From DATJPY01 sp035506135 (lineage in GTDB: Bacteria; Myxococcota_A; UBA9160; PR03): a stretch of 64,000 nt of DNA. Below, piece by piece: positions 50,489 through 60,281 of the stretch. Position 1 is the first letter of the stretch. Every line of letters starts with the position of its first letter. Below the pieces are notes generated by a model. That model was not told where the DNA came from. It ran no database searches and was given only the letters and a program-made list of their open reading frames with translations. A program made the translations under genes and the position numbers. The stretch covers positions 15,487 to 79,486 of the forward strand of contig DATJPY010000048.1 of assembly GCA_035506135.1 (NCBI GenBank), in the 5' to 3' direction.

Positions 50489-53400
50489 ATGGGTGAGAGC
50501 GACCTCGACCTCGAGCGCTTGATCGCCGCCGCCGCGGAGCTCGCCGCACCTCCCGATCCGGCGCGGTTCGGTGCCTTCGCGCGCGCCTTCGTGCGCGGCC
50601 TCGACGGGACGCAGGCGGGCGGCGAGCGCGCGCTGGCCGCGCGCATCGCGGAGGCGTTCGCGTTCGCGCAGCGCCGCGCGCCCGGGGAGATCCGCGTGCG
50701 CGTCGCGAATCCGGCCGACGGCCTGGGTCGCTCGCGAATCCAGATCCTGCAGGACGACCGCCTCTTCATCGTCGACACGGTGCGCCTCGTGCTGCGCCGG
50801 CTCGAGCTCTCCGAGCGCGTCCTGCTGCACCCGATCCTCGCCGTCGAGCGCGATGCCTCGGGCCGCCTCGTCGCGGTCGGCGGCGATGGCGCCCCGCTGC
50901 GCGAGTCGCAGCTCTACGTCGAGGTCTCGCCGCGCATCGAGGAGACGGAGCGGCGCAACGCGGTCGAGGCGGCGCTGCTCGACGCGATGGGCCAGGTGCG
51001 CGACGTCACCGACGACTTCCCGCGGCTCCTCGCCGTGATGCGCCAGCTCTCGCTCGCGGTCGAGGCCGCGGGCCGTGTGCTTCCGGACGCCGCCGAGCGC
51101 GCGGCGCGCGTGCGCGCCCTGCTCGACTGGCTGGTCGCTGGCCACTTCGTGTTCATGGGCTTCCGCCGCTACCGCCTGCGCCGCCTCGACGGCGAGGGCG
51201 CCGGCTTCGAGGTGCAGCTCGAGGCGGGCTCCGGGCTCGGACTCTTCCGCGACGACGCGACCAGCCGGCTCGCGACGGCGCGGCGCGGCGCCGAGGTGCC
51301 CGACGAGCTCCGCGACATCCTGGAGGACCCGCGCATCCTGGTGATCGGCAAGTCGCGCGTCGAGTCGCCGATCCACCGCGCCGGCCGACTCGACCGGATC
51401 GCCGTCACCGAGTACGACGAGCGCGGCGAGCCGCGCAGCCTCGCGATCGTCTTCGGCCTGTTCACCTCGCAGGCGCTGCGCACGCCGGGCTCGCAGGTGC
51501 CGCTGCTGTCGGCCCGCCTCCAGCAGATCCTCGAGGCCGAGGGCGTCGATCGCCGATCGCACCGGCAGCGCGCGATGTTCGACGCCTTCGACTCGGCGCC
51601 GATCGAGGTGCTGCTCGGGATGGACGTCGAGGGCGTGGCGGCGCTGATCCGAGAGATCGTCGGCTCCGAAGGCTCGAAGACCGCGCGGCTGGTGTGCCGC
51701 GCCGACCGCCATCACCGCTCGCTGTACGCCGCCGTGCTGCTGCCGCGCGAGCGTTACGGCGAGGATCTGCGCGCGCGCGTGCGCCACCTGCTCGAGGAGC
51801 GCACCGGCGCCACCTACATCGACGACCGCGCCTCCTTCATCGAAGAGGGCACGGCGGTGCTCCACTACTTCTGCACCTCGGCGACCGGCGCGCTCGCGCT
51901 TCCCGCCGCCGCCGCGCTCGAGGCCGAGGTCCAGCAGCTCTGCGCGAGCTGGAGCGATCGCTTCGCCGAGGCGCTCGCCGCGCGCTTCGGCGAGGGCGAG
52001 AGCGCGGCGCTCGCGGACCGCTACGAGGAGGTCTTCCCCGAGGCGCTGCGCGTGACGACGCATCCTGCCGACGCGGTGCGCGACGTGGTCGCCCTCGAGG
52101 CGCTGTCCGCCACCGGCGAGCCGCAGTTCTCGCTGTACTTCGACCACGGCGGCGCGCGGCGCGAGGTGACCACGCTGCGCATCTACCTTCCGGAGCCGCG
52201 GCTGCTCTCGGACCTGCTGCCGGTGGTCGACGCCTTCGGCATCCGCACCGTCGACGCCCAGCAGGCGACCGTGCAGCCGGTCGGTCGCCCCCCGGTGTCG
52301 GTGGAGACGCTCCGCGTGCTGCCGCTCGGCGCCGACCCGAGCGATCTCGACGAGATCGCGGGCCGCCTCTCGGCAGCGATCGGCGCGGTGTTGTCCGGCG
52401 CCACCGAGAGCGACGAGCTGAACGGCCTCGTGCTCGGCGCCGGGCTCGACTGGCGCGAGGTCGACTGCATTCGGGCCTATGTCGAGTACTTCGTGCAGAT
52501 CCAGAGCGCGCTCGGCCGCCCCTTCCTGCGCAGCGTGCTGCTCGAGAATCCGCTGGCGGTGCGGCTCCTGGTCCGCTTGCACCAGGCCCACTTCGACCCG
52601 GCGCTGTCGAAGTCCGAGCGCGGCGCGCGCGAGCAGTGGCTGCGCCGCTCCTTCGAGGGCTATCGGGATCGCATCGCGGCGCTGAACGAGGACCGCGCTC
52701 TCTCCGGCCTCTACTCGCTGGTGGAGGCGACGCTGCGCACCAGCTTCTTCGCGCCGCAGCAGGGGCCGCATCGGATCGCCTTCAAGGTCGACCCGGCGCT
52801 GGTGCCCGAGATCACGCCGCCGCGGCCCTACCGCGAGATCTTCGTTCACTCCGCGGAGCTGATGGGGATCCACCTGCGCGGCGGCCCGGTGGCCCGCGGC
52901 GGGCTGCGCTGGAGCGACCGCCTCGACGACCTGCGGGTCGAGATCCTGGGCCTGATGCGAACGCAGCAGCTCAAGAACGGCCTGATCGTGCCGGTGGGAG
53001 CCAAGGGCGGCTTCGCCTTGAAACGAAGCGGGCTCTCGCCCGGCGAGGCGCGGGCGCTCGCCGACCGGCAGTACCGCGTCTTCGTCGCGAGCCTGCTCGA
53101 TCTGACCGACAACCTCGACGCGGGCGGCCGGGTCGCGCCGCCCGCCGGCGTGCTGCGGCGCGACGGCGACGACCCGTACCTCGTGGTCGCCGCCGACAAG
53201 GGCACCGCGCACCTCTCGGACGCCGCCAACGAGGTCGCGCTCGCGCGCGACTTCTGGCTCGGCGACGCGTTCGCGTCGGGTGGCTCGGAGGGCTACGACC
53301 ACAAGAAGCTCGCCATCACCGCGCGCGGCGCGTGGGAGTGCGCGCGGCACCACTTCGCCGAGCTCGGCATCGACCCGGACCGCGAGAGCTTCAGCGCGGT

Positions 53401-55309
53401 CGGCATCGGCGACATGTCGGGCGACGTGTTCGGGAACGGCCTCCTGCTGATGCGCAAGGTGAAGCTCCTCGGCGGCTTCGACCACCGCCACATCTTCGTC
53501 GACCCGGATCCCGACCCCGAGGTCGCGTGGGCGGAGCGCAAGCGGCTGTTCGAGCTCCCGTCGTCGAGCTGGGCCGACTACGACCCGGCCCGCCTCTCCG
53601 CCGGCGGCGGCGTCTTCCCGCGCGCGGCCAAGCAGGTCGGCCTGGCGCCGCGCGCTCGCGAGCGGCTGGGCCTCGGGCCCGGGCGGATCAGCGGCTACGA
53701 CCTGGTGCGCGCGCTCCTCGCGCTCGACGTCGACCTGCTCTGGAACGGCGGCATCGGCACCTACGTGAAGGCGTCGCACGAGTCGCACCTGGACGCGGGT
53801 GACCGCGCCAACGACCCGGTGCGGATCGACGCGAGCCGCCTCCGGGCCCGCGTGGTGGTGGAGGGCGGCAATCTCGGCCTCACGCAGGCGGCGCGCATCG
53901 AGGCGGCGCTCGCCGGCGTGCGCCTCGACACCGACTCGGTCGACAACTCGGCGGGCGTCGATCTCTCGGACCACGAGGTGAACTACAAGATCCTGCTGGC
54001 GCCCCAGGTACGGTCGGGCCGCATCTCGCCGGCCGAGCGCCACGCGGCGCTCGCGGAGGCGAGCGACGACGCCTGCGCGAGCGTTCTCTCCCACAACCGG
54101 AGCCAGGCGCTGGCGCTCTCCTTCGACGAGCTGCGCTCGCGCGGCGAGACCACCTCCTACCTGCACGCGATCGAGGTGCTGTGCGACGAGGCCGAGCTCG
54201 ATCCCGCAGCGCTCCAGCTCCCCGGCCGGAAGGCGCTCGCCGACCGCGCGCCGCGCGGCGTCGGGATGACGCGCCCCGAGCTCGCGGTGCTGCTCGGCGT
54301 CGCAAAGCTCGTGGTCCGCCGCGCCCTGGCGCAGAGCGCGTACGCCAACTCCGAGTACCTGGAGCCCCTGCTGCGCTCGTACTTCCCGCCCGCGCTGCGC
54401 GACGCGTGGCCCGATGCGCTGCGCGAGCACCGGCTGCGCCGCGAGATCGCGGCGCTGGTCGCCACCAACCGGCTGATCGACGCGGGGGGCGTGACCTTGC
54501 TCCCGGCGCTCGCGAGCGAGCTCTCGATCGAGATCGCCGACGCGGCCGCGGCGGCGCTGCTCGCGCAGGACGTGCTCGAGCTGCCCGCCCGGCGCGAGAG
54601 GCTGCTGGCGCTCAGCGCCGCGCTCCCGCGCGCCTCCCGCCACGACGTCCTGCTCGAGCTCGACCGCGCCGTGCGCGCCGTGGCGCGCTTCCTGGTGAGG
54701 AGCGGGCGGAGCGAGCTCGACGCCGCGCGTGCCCGCCGTCTCCGCAGCGGGCTCGAGGAGCTGCGCGCGCACCAGGGCGAGTTCCTGACCGCGAGCGAGG
54801 CGTCGCAGGTCGAGGCGCGCGAGCAGGCGCTGGTCGGCCAGGGGCTTCCCGCCGAGCTCGCCTCGGAGGTGGCGGCGCTGCCGCTCGCCGACCGGGGCCT
54901 CAACGTGCTGCGAGCCTGCGAGCGCTCCGAGGTCCGCCCCGTCGACGCCGCCCGCGTGTATGCGCGGCTCGGCGAGGCGACCGGCATCCACTGGCTCTAC
55001 GAGCGGCTGCGCGAGCTCGAGTCGGGCGGCGGTGCGCTCGGGGGCACGGCGCCGGCCGACGCCGCCCACTGGGATCGCATGGTGCTGGTCGAGCTGCGCT
55101 GCGAGCTGCTCGACCTGCAGCGCGAGCTCGCCGAGGCCGTGCTCGCCGAGAAGCCCGACGACCCGCTCGCGGCGGCGGATGCCTTCGTCGCGAGCCGCGC
55201 GGTCGAGATCGGGCAGCTTCGAGACCTCGAGCGGGAGGCCGGCGCGAGCCCCGCGCCGAGCGCGCTCGTCGTCGTGACGAACCGCCTGCGCGCCCTGCGC
55301 GGCTCGTAG
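50489..55309 (+). CDS. gdh: NAD-specific glutamate dehydrogenase, large (about 180 kDa) class
   Basis: 1606 residues, the usual length of this class, which oxidises glutamate to 2-oxoglutarate with NAD. N-terminal ACT-like regulatory region (about 1-700; LLDWLVAGHFVFMGFRRYRL is typical). Catalytic core: GGLRWSDRLDDLRVEILGLM, then RTQQLKNGLIVPVGAKGGF with the catalytic Lys, and FSAVGIGDMSGDVFGNGLLL. The nucleotide-binding region and a helical C-terminal domain follow. It is complete and in one frame. A catabolic role linking amino acids to the TCA cycle is expected. Confidence 0.97.
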   Translation: MGESDLDLERLIAAAAELAAPPDPARFGAFARAFVRGLDGTQAGGERALAARIAEAFAFAQRRAPGEIRVRVANPADGLGRSRIQILQDDRLFIVDTVRLVLRRLELSERVLLHPILAVERDASGRLVAVGGDGAPLRESQLYVEVSPRIEETERRNAVEAALLDAMGQVRDVTDDFPRLLAVMRQLSLAVEAAGRVLPDAAERAARVRALLDWLVAGHFVFMGFRRYRLRRLDGEGAGFEVQLEAGSGLGLFRDDATSRLATARRGAEVPDELRDILEDPRILVIGKSRVESPIHRAGRLDRIAVTEYDERGEPRSLAIVFGLFTSQALRTPGSQVPLLSARLQQILEAEGVDRRSHRQRAMFDAFDSAPIEVLLGMDVEGVAALIREIVGSEGSKTARLVCRADRHHRSLYAAVLLPRERYGEDLRARVRHLLEERTGATYIDDRASFIEEGTAVLHYFCTSATGALALPAAAALEAEVQQLCASWSDRFAEALAARFGEGESAALADRYEEVFPEALRVTTHPADAVRDVVALEALSATGEPQFSLYFDHGGARREVTTLRIYLPEPRLLSDLLPVVDAFGIRTVDAQQATVQPVGRPPVSVETLRVLPLGADPSDLDEIAGRLSAAIGAVLSGATESDELNGLVLGAGLDWREVDCIRAYVEYFVQIQSALGRPFLRSVLLENPLAVRLLVRLHQAHFDPALSKSERGAREQWLRRSFEGYRDRIAALNEDRALSGLYSLVEATLRTSFFAPQQGPHRIAFKVDPALVPEITPPRPYREIFVHSAELMGIHLRGGPVARGGLRWSDRLDDLRVEILGLMRTQQLKNGLIVPVGAKGGFALKRSGLSPGEARALADRQYRVFVASLLDLTDNLDAGGRVAPPAGVLRRDGDDPYLVVAADKGTAHLSDAANEVALARDFWLGDAFASGGSEGYDHKKLAITARGAWECARHHFAELGIDPDRESFSAVGIGDMSGDVFGNGLLLMRKVKLLGGFDHRHIFVDPDPDPEVAWAERKRLFELPSSSWADYDPARLSAGGGVFPRAAKQVGLAPRARERLGLGPGRISGYDLVRALLALDVDLLWNGGIGTYVKASHESHLDAGDRANDPVRIDASRLRARVVVEGGNLGLTQAARIEAALAGVRLDTDSVDNSAGVDLSDHEVNYKILLAPQVRSGRISPAERHAALAEASDDACASVLSHNRSQALALSFDELRSRGETTSYLHAIEVLCDEAELDPAALQLPGRKALADRAPRGVGMTRPELAVLLGVAKLVVRRALAQSAYANSEYLEPLLRSYFPPALRDAWPDALREHRLRREIAALVATNRLIDAGGVTLLPALASELSIEIADAAAAALLAQDVLELPARRERLLALSAALPRASRHDVLLELDRAVRAVARFLVRSGRSELDAARARRLRSGLEELRAHQGEFLTASEASQVEAREQALVGQGLPAELASEVAALPLADRGLNVLRACERSEVRPVDAARVYARLGEATGIHWLYERLRELESGGGALGGTAPADAAHWDRMVLVELRCELLDLQRELAEAVLAEKPDDPLAAADAFVASRAVEIGQLRDLEREAGASPAPSALVVVTNRLRALRGS

Positions 55310-55311
55310 CC

Positions 55312-56280
55312 TCAGCTCGGCGCTGCGGACGCCGGATAGCGGACGTAGGTGTCGGTCAGCAGTCGCACCGTGGCCGGGTCGCGCACGGGATCGGCGGGCC
55401 ACGCGACCTCGATGCCGCGCGCGGCGAGATCCTCGCCGAAGCGGCGGAGCACCTCGGCCAGGTCGATGTCGTCGGCGTGCTCCCGGTATCGACGCCGATC
55501 CGTGTCGGACGCGAAGACCAGCGCCTTCCACGACAGGCTGACCCGCAGCGCGTCCCAGCCGAAGCGGCCGAGTCCGCGCTCCCCGTCGCGCACGGCCCAC
55601 GCGCCGCCGTCGCGCACGAGCTCGCTCGCGAGCGAGAGCTTCGCCATCCCGTCGCGGGGCCGGCCGGTCGCGCGCACGCGATGCCACATGAAGTCGTTGT
55701 CGCCGACGATCGCGGTGTTCTCGATGCGGCCCTCGTGCAGGCGCGAGGGCCGCTCGGGCCCCTCGGGCCAGTACTCGAAGCCGCCGTCGCTCCCCGGGTA
55801 GAACCAGGCGACGGCCGTCGCGATCCGCAGCCGGACGTCCTCGAAGAGGCCCGAGAGGCCCATGATCGAGAGCCAGGTCACCGGGTAGCGGGTGCGGTCG
55901 AGGCCGCGGAAGGCGGGGATGTCGGTGTGCCCGGCCCCCTGCACGAAGGGGAGCTGCCACGTGCAGTTCACGTACACGGTGGTCGGCTCCACGAGCTCGG
56001 CATCGAAGAGGGAGCGCGCGGCGTCGACGAAGGGGCGGTGATGGAGCAGCGGAGCCACGTCCGGCTCGGCCACGCCCTCGAGGGCCCAGTTGCCGCGGAA
56101 CACGGGGGCAACGATCATCGGCGTCGATCCCGCCGAACCCGAGAGCGTGGCGTACTCGGCGTCGTTGCCGAAGTAGCGCTGCACGGGCCAGTACGGTGCG
56201 CGGGCCTCGACGAGCCGGCGCACCTGGCCGGGATCCTCGACGGCTCGGTCGATCGCAACGGGCGTGCGGGGGAGCGGCAT
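55312..56280 (-). CDS. Putative 2-oxoglutarate/Fe(II) oxygenase-like protein
   Basis: 322 residues from the ATG at 56280. No family name is certain. Features of the jelly-roll oxygenases: VYVNCTWQLPFVQGAGHTD (possible HxD metal pair), VGDNDFMWHRVRATGRP (possible distal His and the Arg). The metal-site reading is inference. Its stop is 2 nt from the convergent glutamate dehydrogenase stop. It diverges from the nucleotide transporter gene. Confidence 0.6.
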   Translation of the reverse strand: MPLPRTPVAIDRAVEDPGQVRRLVEARAPYWPVQRYFGNDAEYATLSGSAGSTPMIVAPVFRGNWALEGVAEPDVAPLLHHRPFVDAARSLFDAELVEPTTVYVNCTWQLPFVQGAGHTDIPAFRGLDRTRYPVTWLSIMGLSGLFEDVRLRIATAVAWFYPGSDGGFEYWPEGPERPSRLHEGRIENTAIVGDNDFMWHRVRATGRPRDGMAKLSLASELVRDGGAWAVRDGERGLGRFGWDALRVSLSWKALVFASDTDRRRYREHADDIDLAEVLRRFGEDLAARGIEVAWPADPVRDPATVRLLTDTYVRYPASAAPS

Positions 56281-56408
56281 CGGACGCACGGGGCCTCCTC
56301 GGTCGGGGCATCCACGATGGCACCCGGGCGGTCCGCGGTCCAACGGCCTTCCCCGGGCATCCCGTCGCTGCGGACCTCGCCCCCCGGGCCGCGTCCCGCT
56401 CCCCTCGC

Positions 56409-56414
56409 TATGAT
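56409..56414 (+). promoter_or_regulatory. Candidate -10 hexamer TATGAT upstream of the nucleotide transporter
   Basis: 46 nt before the GTG at 56461; the only A+T-rich hexamer in the 180-nt gap. No -35 recognised. Confidence 0.35.
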
Positions 56415-56460
56415 GGCCTTCCCTCCGCGTTCCACGCTCCCTCCGTGACGAAGGGTTGCC

Positions 56461-57897
56461 GTGCCCGAGCCGGTCCCGATGTCGAAGGCGCATCCGCGAC
56501 TCTCGCCGCTCGAGCGCGCGCTCCGGCTCTTCACGGACATCCGGGCCGGCGAGGGACCCACGGCCCTGCTGATGTTCGCGAACGTCCTCCTGATCCTGTT
56601 CGCATACTACCTGCTGAAGCCGCTGCGCGAGGGGTGGCTGGCGATCTCCGACGTCCACGGCTTCTCGAAGCTCGAGATCAAGGCCTACACGAGCTTCGCG
56701 CAGAGCCTGCTGCTCGTCTTCGCCGCGACGGCCTACGCCCGGCGCGTGGGCCGCTGGCCCCGCCGCGTGCTGATCACGCGCACGACCCTCTTCTGCATGT
56801 CGAACATCGCCGTCTTCTGGCTGCTGCAGCCCGACTTCCTGATCCGAAACGTGTCGGCGGTCGGCATCGCCTTCTACCTGTGGGTCGGCATGTTCGGCGT
56901 GTTCGTGGTGGCGCAGTTCTGGGCCTTCGCGGCGGACCTCTACAGCCAGGAGCGCGGCAATCGGCTGCTCCCGATGATCGCGGTTGGCGCGACGAGCGGG
57001 GCGATGCTCGGCTCGGGCCTCGAGAACCAGCTCGTGGCGCACCACTGGCTCGAGCCCCGCTACCTGCTTCTGGCCGCCCTCCCGCCCCTCGCCCTGTCGG
57101 TCTGGCTGACGCGCGTGGTGGACCGGGCGGAGGGCGGCGTCGGCAAGGCCGAGCAGAGCGGCTTCCAGTCCCCGGTCCGCGACGGCCGCGGAGCCCTGCC
57201 GCTGGTCTTCGGCAATCGCTTCCTGCTGGCGATCGCGGGGATCACGCTCTTGTTCAACTGGGTCAAGACCAACGGCGACAACCAGCTCTTCGCTGCGGTC
57301 CAGGAGGCGCTGGGGCATCAGGTCGCGCTGCTCGGGATCAGCGGCGACCCGGCGGTTCACGCCTTCGTCCACGACGGCACCACCGCCTTCTTCGGCAACT
57401 TCTTCTTCTGGCAGAATGCCGCGGCGCTGCTGCTCCAGTCGCTGGTGGCCTCGCGGCTCCTCAAGCACGGCGGCTTCGGAGCCATTTTCCTGCTGCTGCC
57501 CACGATCGCGATGGTCTCGAACGCCGCGATGGCGTTCCTGCCCATCCTCTGGGTGATCAAGAGCATGAAGGTCGCGGAGAACGCCACCGACTACTCGATC
57601 AACAACACCGCCCGGCACGTGCTCTGGCTGCCGATGTCCGAGGAGGTGACGTTCAAGGCCAAGCCCACCATCGATTCGATCTTCTTCCGCGTGGGTGACG
57701 GGTTCGCTGCACTCACGGCCATGGTGGGCGTTCAGGTGTTATCCTGGGCCGTCCGATCCTACTTCCTCATGAACGTCGTCCTGGCGGCGGTGTGGCTGGC
57801 GGTGGGACTCTGGGTCGTGCGCGAGCACGCGAGGCTCGCGGGGGACGACGGAGCCGCGGATCCCGGTCCACCCGTCCGGGCTCGAGTCGCCGGATGA
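56461..57897 (+). CDS. NTT/TlcC-type nucleotide transporter (ADP/ATP carrier family)
   Basis: 478 residues with about 11-12 membrane segments. NTT marks: FAYYLLKPLREGWLAISDVH, VAQFWAFAADLYSQERGNRL, and IKSMKVAENATDYSINNTAR. The last of these (TDYSINNTAR, LWLPMSEEVTFKAKPTID) is the most conserved block of the family. The best known members exchange ATP/ADP in intracellular bacteria and plastids; free-living relatives have uncertain substrates. GTG 56461 with AAGGG upstream; ATG 56479 is an alternative. The stop overlaps a possible start at 57894 (ATGA). Confidence 0.88.
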   Translation: MPEPVPMSKAHPRLSPLERALRLFTDIRAGEGPTALLMFANVLLILFAYYLLKPLREGWLAISDVHGFSKLEIKAYTSFAQSLLLVFAATAYARRVGRWPRRVLITRTTLFCMSNIAVFWLLQPDFLIRNVSAVGIAFYLWVGMFGVFVVAQFWAFAADLYSQERGNRLLPMIAVGATSGAMLGSGLENQLVAHHWLEPRYLLLAALPPLALSVWLTRVVDRAEGGVGKAEQSGFQSPVRDGRGALPLVFGNRFLLAIAGITLLFNWVKTNGDNQLFAAVQEALGHQVALLGISGDPAVHAFVHDGTTAFFGNFFFWQNAAALLLQSLVASRLLKHGGFGAIFLLLPTIAMVSNAAMAFLPILWVIKSMKVAENATDYSINNTARHVLWLPMSEEVTFKAKPTIDSIFFRVGDGFAALTAMVGVQVLSWAVRSYFLMNVVLAAVWLAVGLWVVREHARLAGDDGAADPGPPVRARVAG

Positions 57898-57992
57898 CGG
57901 GACTCGACGCCGCGGCTGCAACCTCGACGGCGGCTTCGCCGACGACCTCGACGATGACTTCGACTACGTCGACGATGGATGGGGGGAGCTCG

Positions 57993-59042
57993 ATGGACGC
58001 GCGCAGGCCGCGACCCGGATCGCGGTGGGGACCCGTCGGTCCGATCCTGGCGGCCGGGCTGCTGGTCGCCTGGCTGGCTCCGGGCGCTCGCGCCGGAGAG
58101 AGCGCCGGCTCGGCGGGGCTCCTCTCGGAGTTCGTGAAGCCGATGCCCGGCGACGTCTGGACGGCGCGCGGCTGGGATCCGGCGCCGCTCTGGAACTGGC
58201 TCGACCCGGATCTCGACGAGGGCCTCGCCGACGCGGTTCGCTCGCTCGGGCTGCAGTCCGCTTCGGACCAGAAGAAGCTCGCGCTGGCGCTCGTCGACAT
58301 CACCGACGTGCGTCATCCGCGCGTCGCCGCGGTGAACGGCGACACCATGCTGTATGCCGCCAGCCTGCCGAAGATCGCGGTGCTGCTCGCCGTGTTCCAG
58401 CGCGCCGAGGAGGGCCGGCTCCAGATCGACGACGCGACCCAGATCGAGCTGCTGCGCATGGTGCGCCGCTCCTCGAACGAGGACGCAACCGCGCTGATGC
58501 GCAAGGTGGGCGAGGACTACATCGCGCGCGTGCTGCTGTCGCCCCGCTATCGGCTCTACGATCCGCTGCACAACGGGGGTCTCTGGGCCGGCAAGGAGTA
58601 CGCGCCGGTCGGCGCCTGGCGGCGCGACCCGATGTACAACCTGTCGCACGGCGCGACGCCGATGCAGGTGGCGCGCTTCTTCTATCTGCTCGAGACCGGC
58701 CGCCTGGTGAGCCCGGAGGCGAGCCAGAAGATGAAGGAGATCCTCGGGCACTCGGCGATCGACCACAAGTTCGTGCGGGGCATCCGCGAGATCCACCCGA
58801 CCGCGGTCGTGTATCGCAAGTCCGGGACCTGGGGGATCAGCCACGCCGACGGCGCGCTGATCGAGCGCCGCGACGGGGCGCGTTACATCGCGGTCGGCCT
58901 GGCCGAGAGCGAGTCGGGTGGCGAGTGGCTGAAGCAGCTCATCATCCTGATGGATCGCCTGATCGACACCGACTGGTCCGCGCCGCGCCTGCATCGGGCG
59001 CACGAGCCCACCGCGTCGCAGTCGGTGAGCGCGGGGGGCTAG
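57993..59042 (+). CDS. Class-A beta-lactamase-fold serine hydrolase, secreted
   Basis: 349 residues from the ATG at 57993, with GGGGGGAG upstream and a signal peptide (ILAAGLLVAWLAPGARA). An upstream ATG at 57894 in the same frame would add a Thr/Ser-rich stretch. Catalytic marks: AASLPKIAV (SxxK), RSSNEDATA (SxN) and YRKSGTWG (KSG). The family includes penicillin-binding proteins and true beta-lactamases; cell-wall work is as likely as resistance. A paralog lies at 60282-61637. Confidence 0.85.
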   Translation: MDARRPRPGSRWGPVGPILAAGLLVAWLAPGARAGESAGSAGLLSEFVKPMPGDVWTARGWDPAPLWNWLDPDLDEGLADAVRSLGLQSASDQKKLALALVDITDVRHPRVAAVNGDTMLYAASLPKIAVLLAVFQRAEEGRLQIDDATQIELLRMVRRSSNEDATALMRKVGEDYIARVLLSPRYRLYDPLHNGGLWAGKEYAPVGAWRRDPMYNLSHGATPMQVARFFYLLETGRLVSPEASQKMKEILGHSAIDHKFVRGIREIHPTAVVYRKSGTWGISHADGALIERRDGARYIAVGLAESESGGEWLKQLIILMDRLIDTDWSAPRLHRAHEPTASQSVSAGG

Positions 59043-59093
59043 CGCCCGTAGGACGAGCGGTTGGATCGCGCGCGCGATGGCTCGGCGGACCGC

Positions 59094-60269
59094 ATGAGGA
59101 CGAAGTCCTCGCGGCGCGAGCTCGCCGAGCTCGCGCGGCTCTTCCTCAAGCTGGGCACGACGGCGTTCGGCGGCCCGGCCGCGCACGTCGCGATGATGGA
59201 AGACGAGGTCGTGGGCCGCCGCCGCTGGCTCACGCGCGAGCGATTCCTCGATCTGCTCGGCGCGACCAACCTGATCCCGGGGCCGAACTCCACCGAGCTC
59301 GCGATCCACATCGGCCACGTCCGGGCGGGCTGGCCCGGCCTCGTGGTCGCCGGCTGCTGCTTCATCCTGCCGGCCTCCCTGCTCGTCACCGCCCTCGCGT
59401 GGGCGTACGTCCGCTTCGGACGGATGCCGCAGGTCGAGGGTCTCCTCTACGGCACGAAGCCGGTCGTGATCGCGATCGTGGCGCAGGCGCTCTGGCGACT
59501 CGGTCGGACGGCGATCCGCAGCGGGTGGCTCGCGCTGCTCGCGCTCGCTGCGGCCGTCGCGAACGCCGCCGGCGGCGGCGAGCTCGCGGTGCTCGGCGCG
59601 TCTGCCGCTCTCGCCGCCGCCGCGAGCGCCGCGTCGCGGCGCGGCTCGGGCGCTCCCGCCGCCCTCGCGACGCCGCTCCTGGCCCCACCTGCGTCGCTCG
59701 CGGGGGTCGGCGCCGCGAGCGCCATGGCCACCGCCGGCGCGCCGGCGGCGGTGGGTCTCTGGCCGCTCTTCGCGTTCTTCGCAAAGGTGGGATCGGTCCT
59801 CTTCGGCAGCGGCTACGTGTTGCTCGCCTTCCTCCGCGCGGGATTGGTCGAGCAGCGAGGCTGGCTCAGCGAGGCGCAGCTCCTCGACGCCGTCGCGATC
59901 GGGCAGGTGACGCCGGGCCCCGTCTTCACCACCGCCACCTTCATCGGCTACGTGCTGGCCGGGGGCGCGGGCGCCGCCGCGGCGACGCTCGGGATCTTCC
60001 TGCCCGCCTTCGTCTTCGTGGCCGCCAGCGGGCCACTCGTCCCGCGCCTGCGCCGATCGCGGCTCACGGGCGCGATGCTCGACGGCGTGAACGCCGCCTC
60101 GCTGGCGCTGATGGCGGTCGTCACGGTGCGGCTGGCCGCCGGGGTCCTGGTCGACCCCCTGGCGCTCGTCCTCGCGGCGACGAGCGCGCTCCTGCTCTTC
60201 GCCACGCGCCTCAACTCCGCGTGGCTCGTGCTCGGCGGAGCTGCGGCCGGCCTGCTGCTGCGGCGTTGA
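59094..60269 (+). CDS. chrA: Chromate transporter (ChrA, CHR family)
   Basis: 391 residues, ten or more hydrophobic segments in two homologous halves. First half: FGGPAAHVAMMEDEVV and GATNLIPGPNSTELAIHIG; second half: FGSGYVLLAFLRAGLV and GQVTPGPVFTTATFIGYVLAG. These are the paired CHR domains. Pumps chromate or sulfate-like anions outward in known cases. The ATG at 59094 is preferred over TTG 59061. Confidence 0.92.
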   Translation: MRTKSSRRELAELARLFLKLGTTAFGGPAAHVAMMEDEVVGRRRWLTRERFLDLLGATNLIPGPNSTELAIHIGHVRAGWPGLVVAGCCFILPASLLVTALAWAYVRFGRMPQVEGLLYGTKPVVIAIVAQALWRLGRTAIRSGWLALLALAAAVANAAGGGELAVLGASAALAAAASAASRRGSGAPAALATPLLAPPASLAGVGAASAMATAGAPAAVGLWPLFAFFAKVGSVLFGSGYVLLAFLRAGLVEQRGWLSEAQLLDAVAIGQVTPGPVFTTATFIGYVLAGGAGAAAATLGIFLPAFVFVAASGPLVPRLRRSRLTGAMLDGVNAASLALMAVVTVRLAAGVLVDPLALVLAATSALLLFATRLNSAWLVLGGAAAGLLLRR

Positions 60270-60281
60270 GGGGCGCCCCGC

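Noticed and set aside
48974..56323. A 2449-codon open frame on the minus strand across devCA and the glutamate dehydrogenase gene
   Set aside because: It is antisense to clearly recognisable genes. Its composition (Arg, Ala, Glu, His, Leu in repeats) is what the reverse frame of GC-rich codons gives, with no domain or motif. Only its last part overlaps a real minus-strand gene, in another frame.
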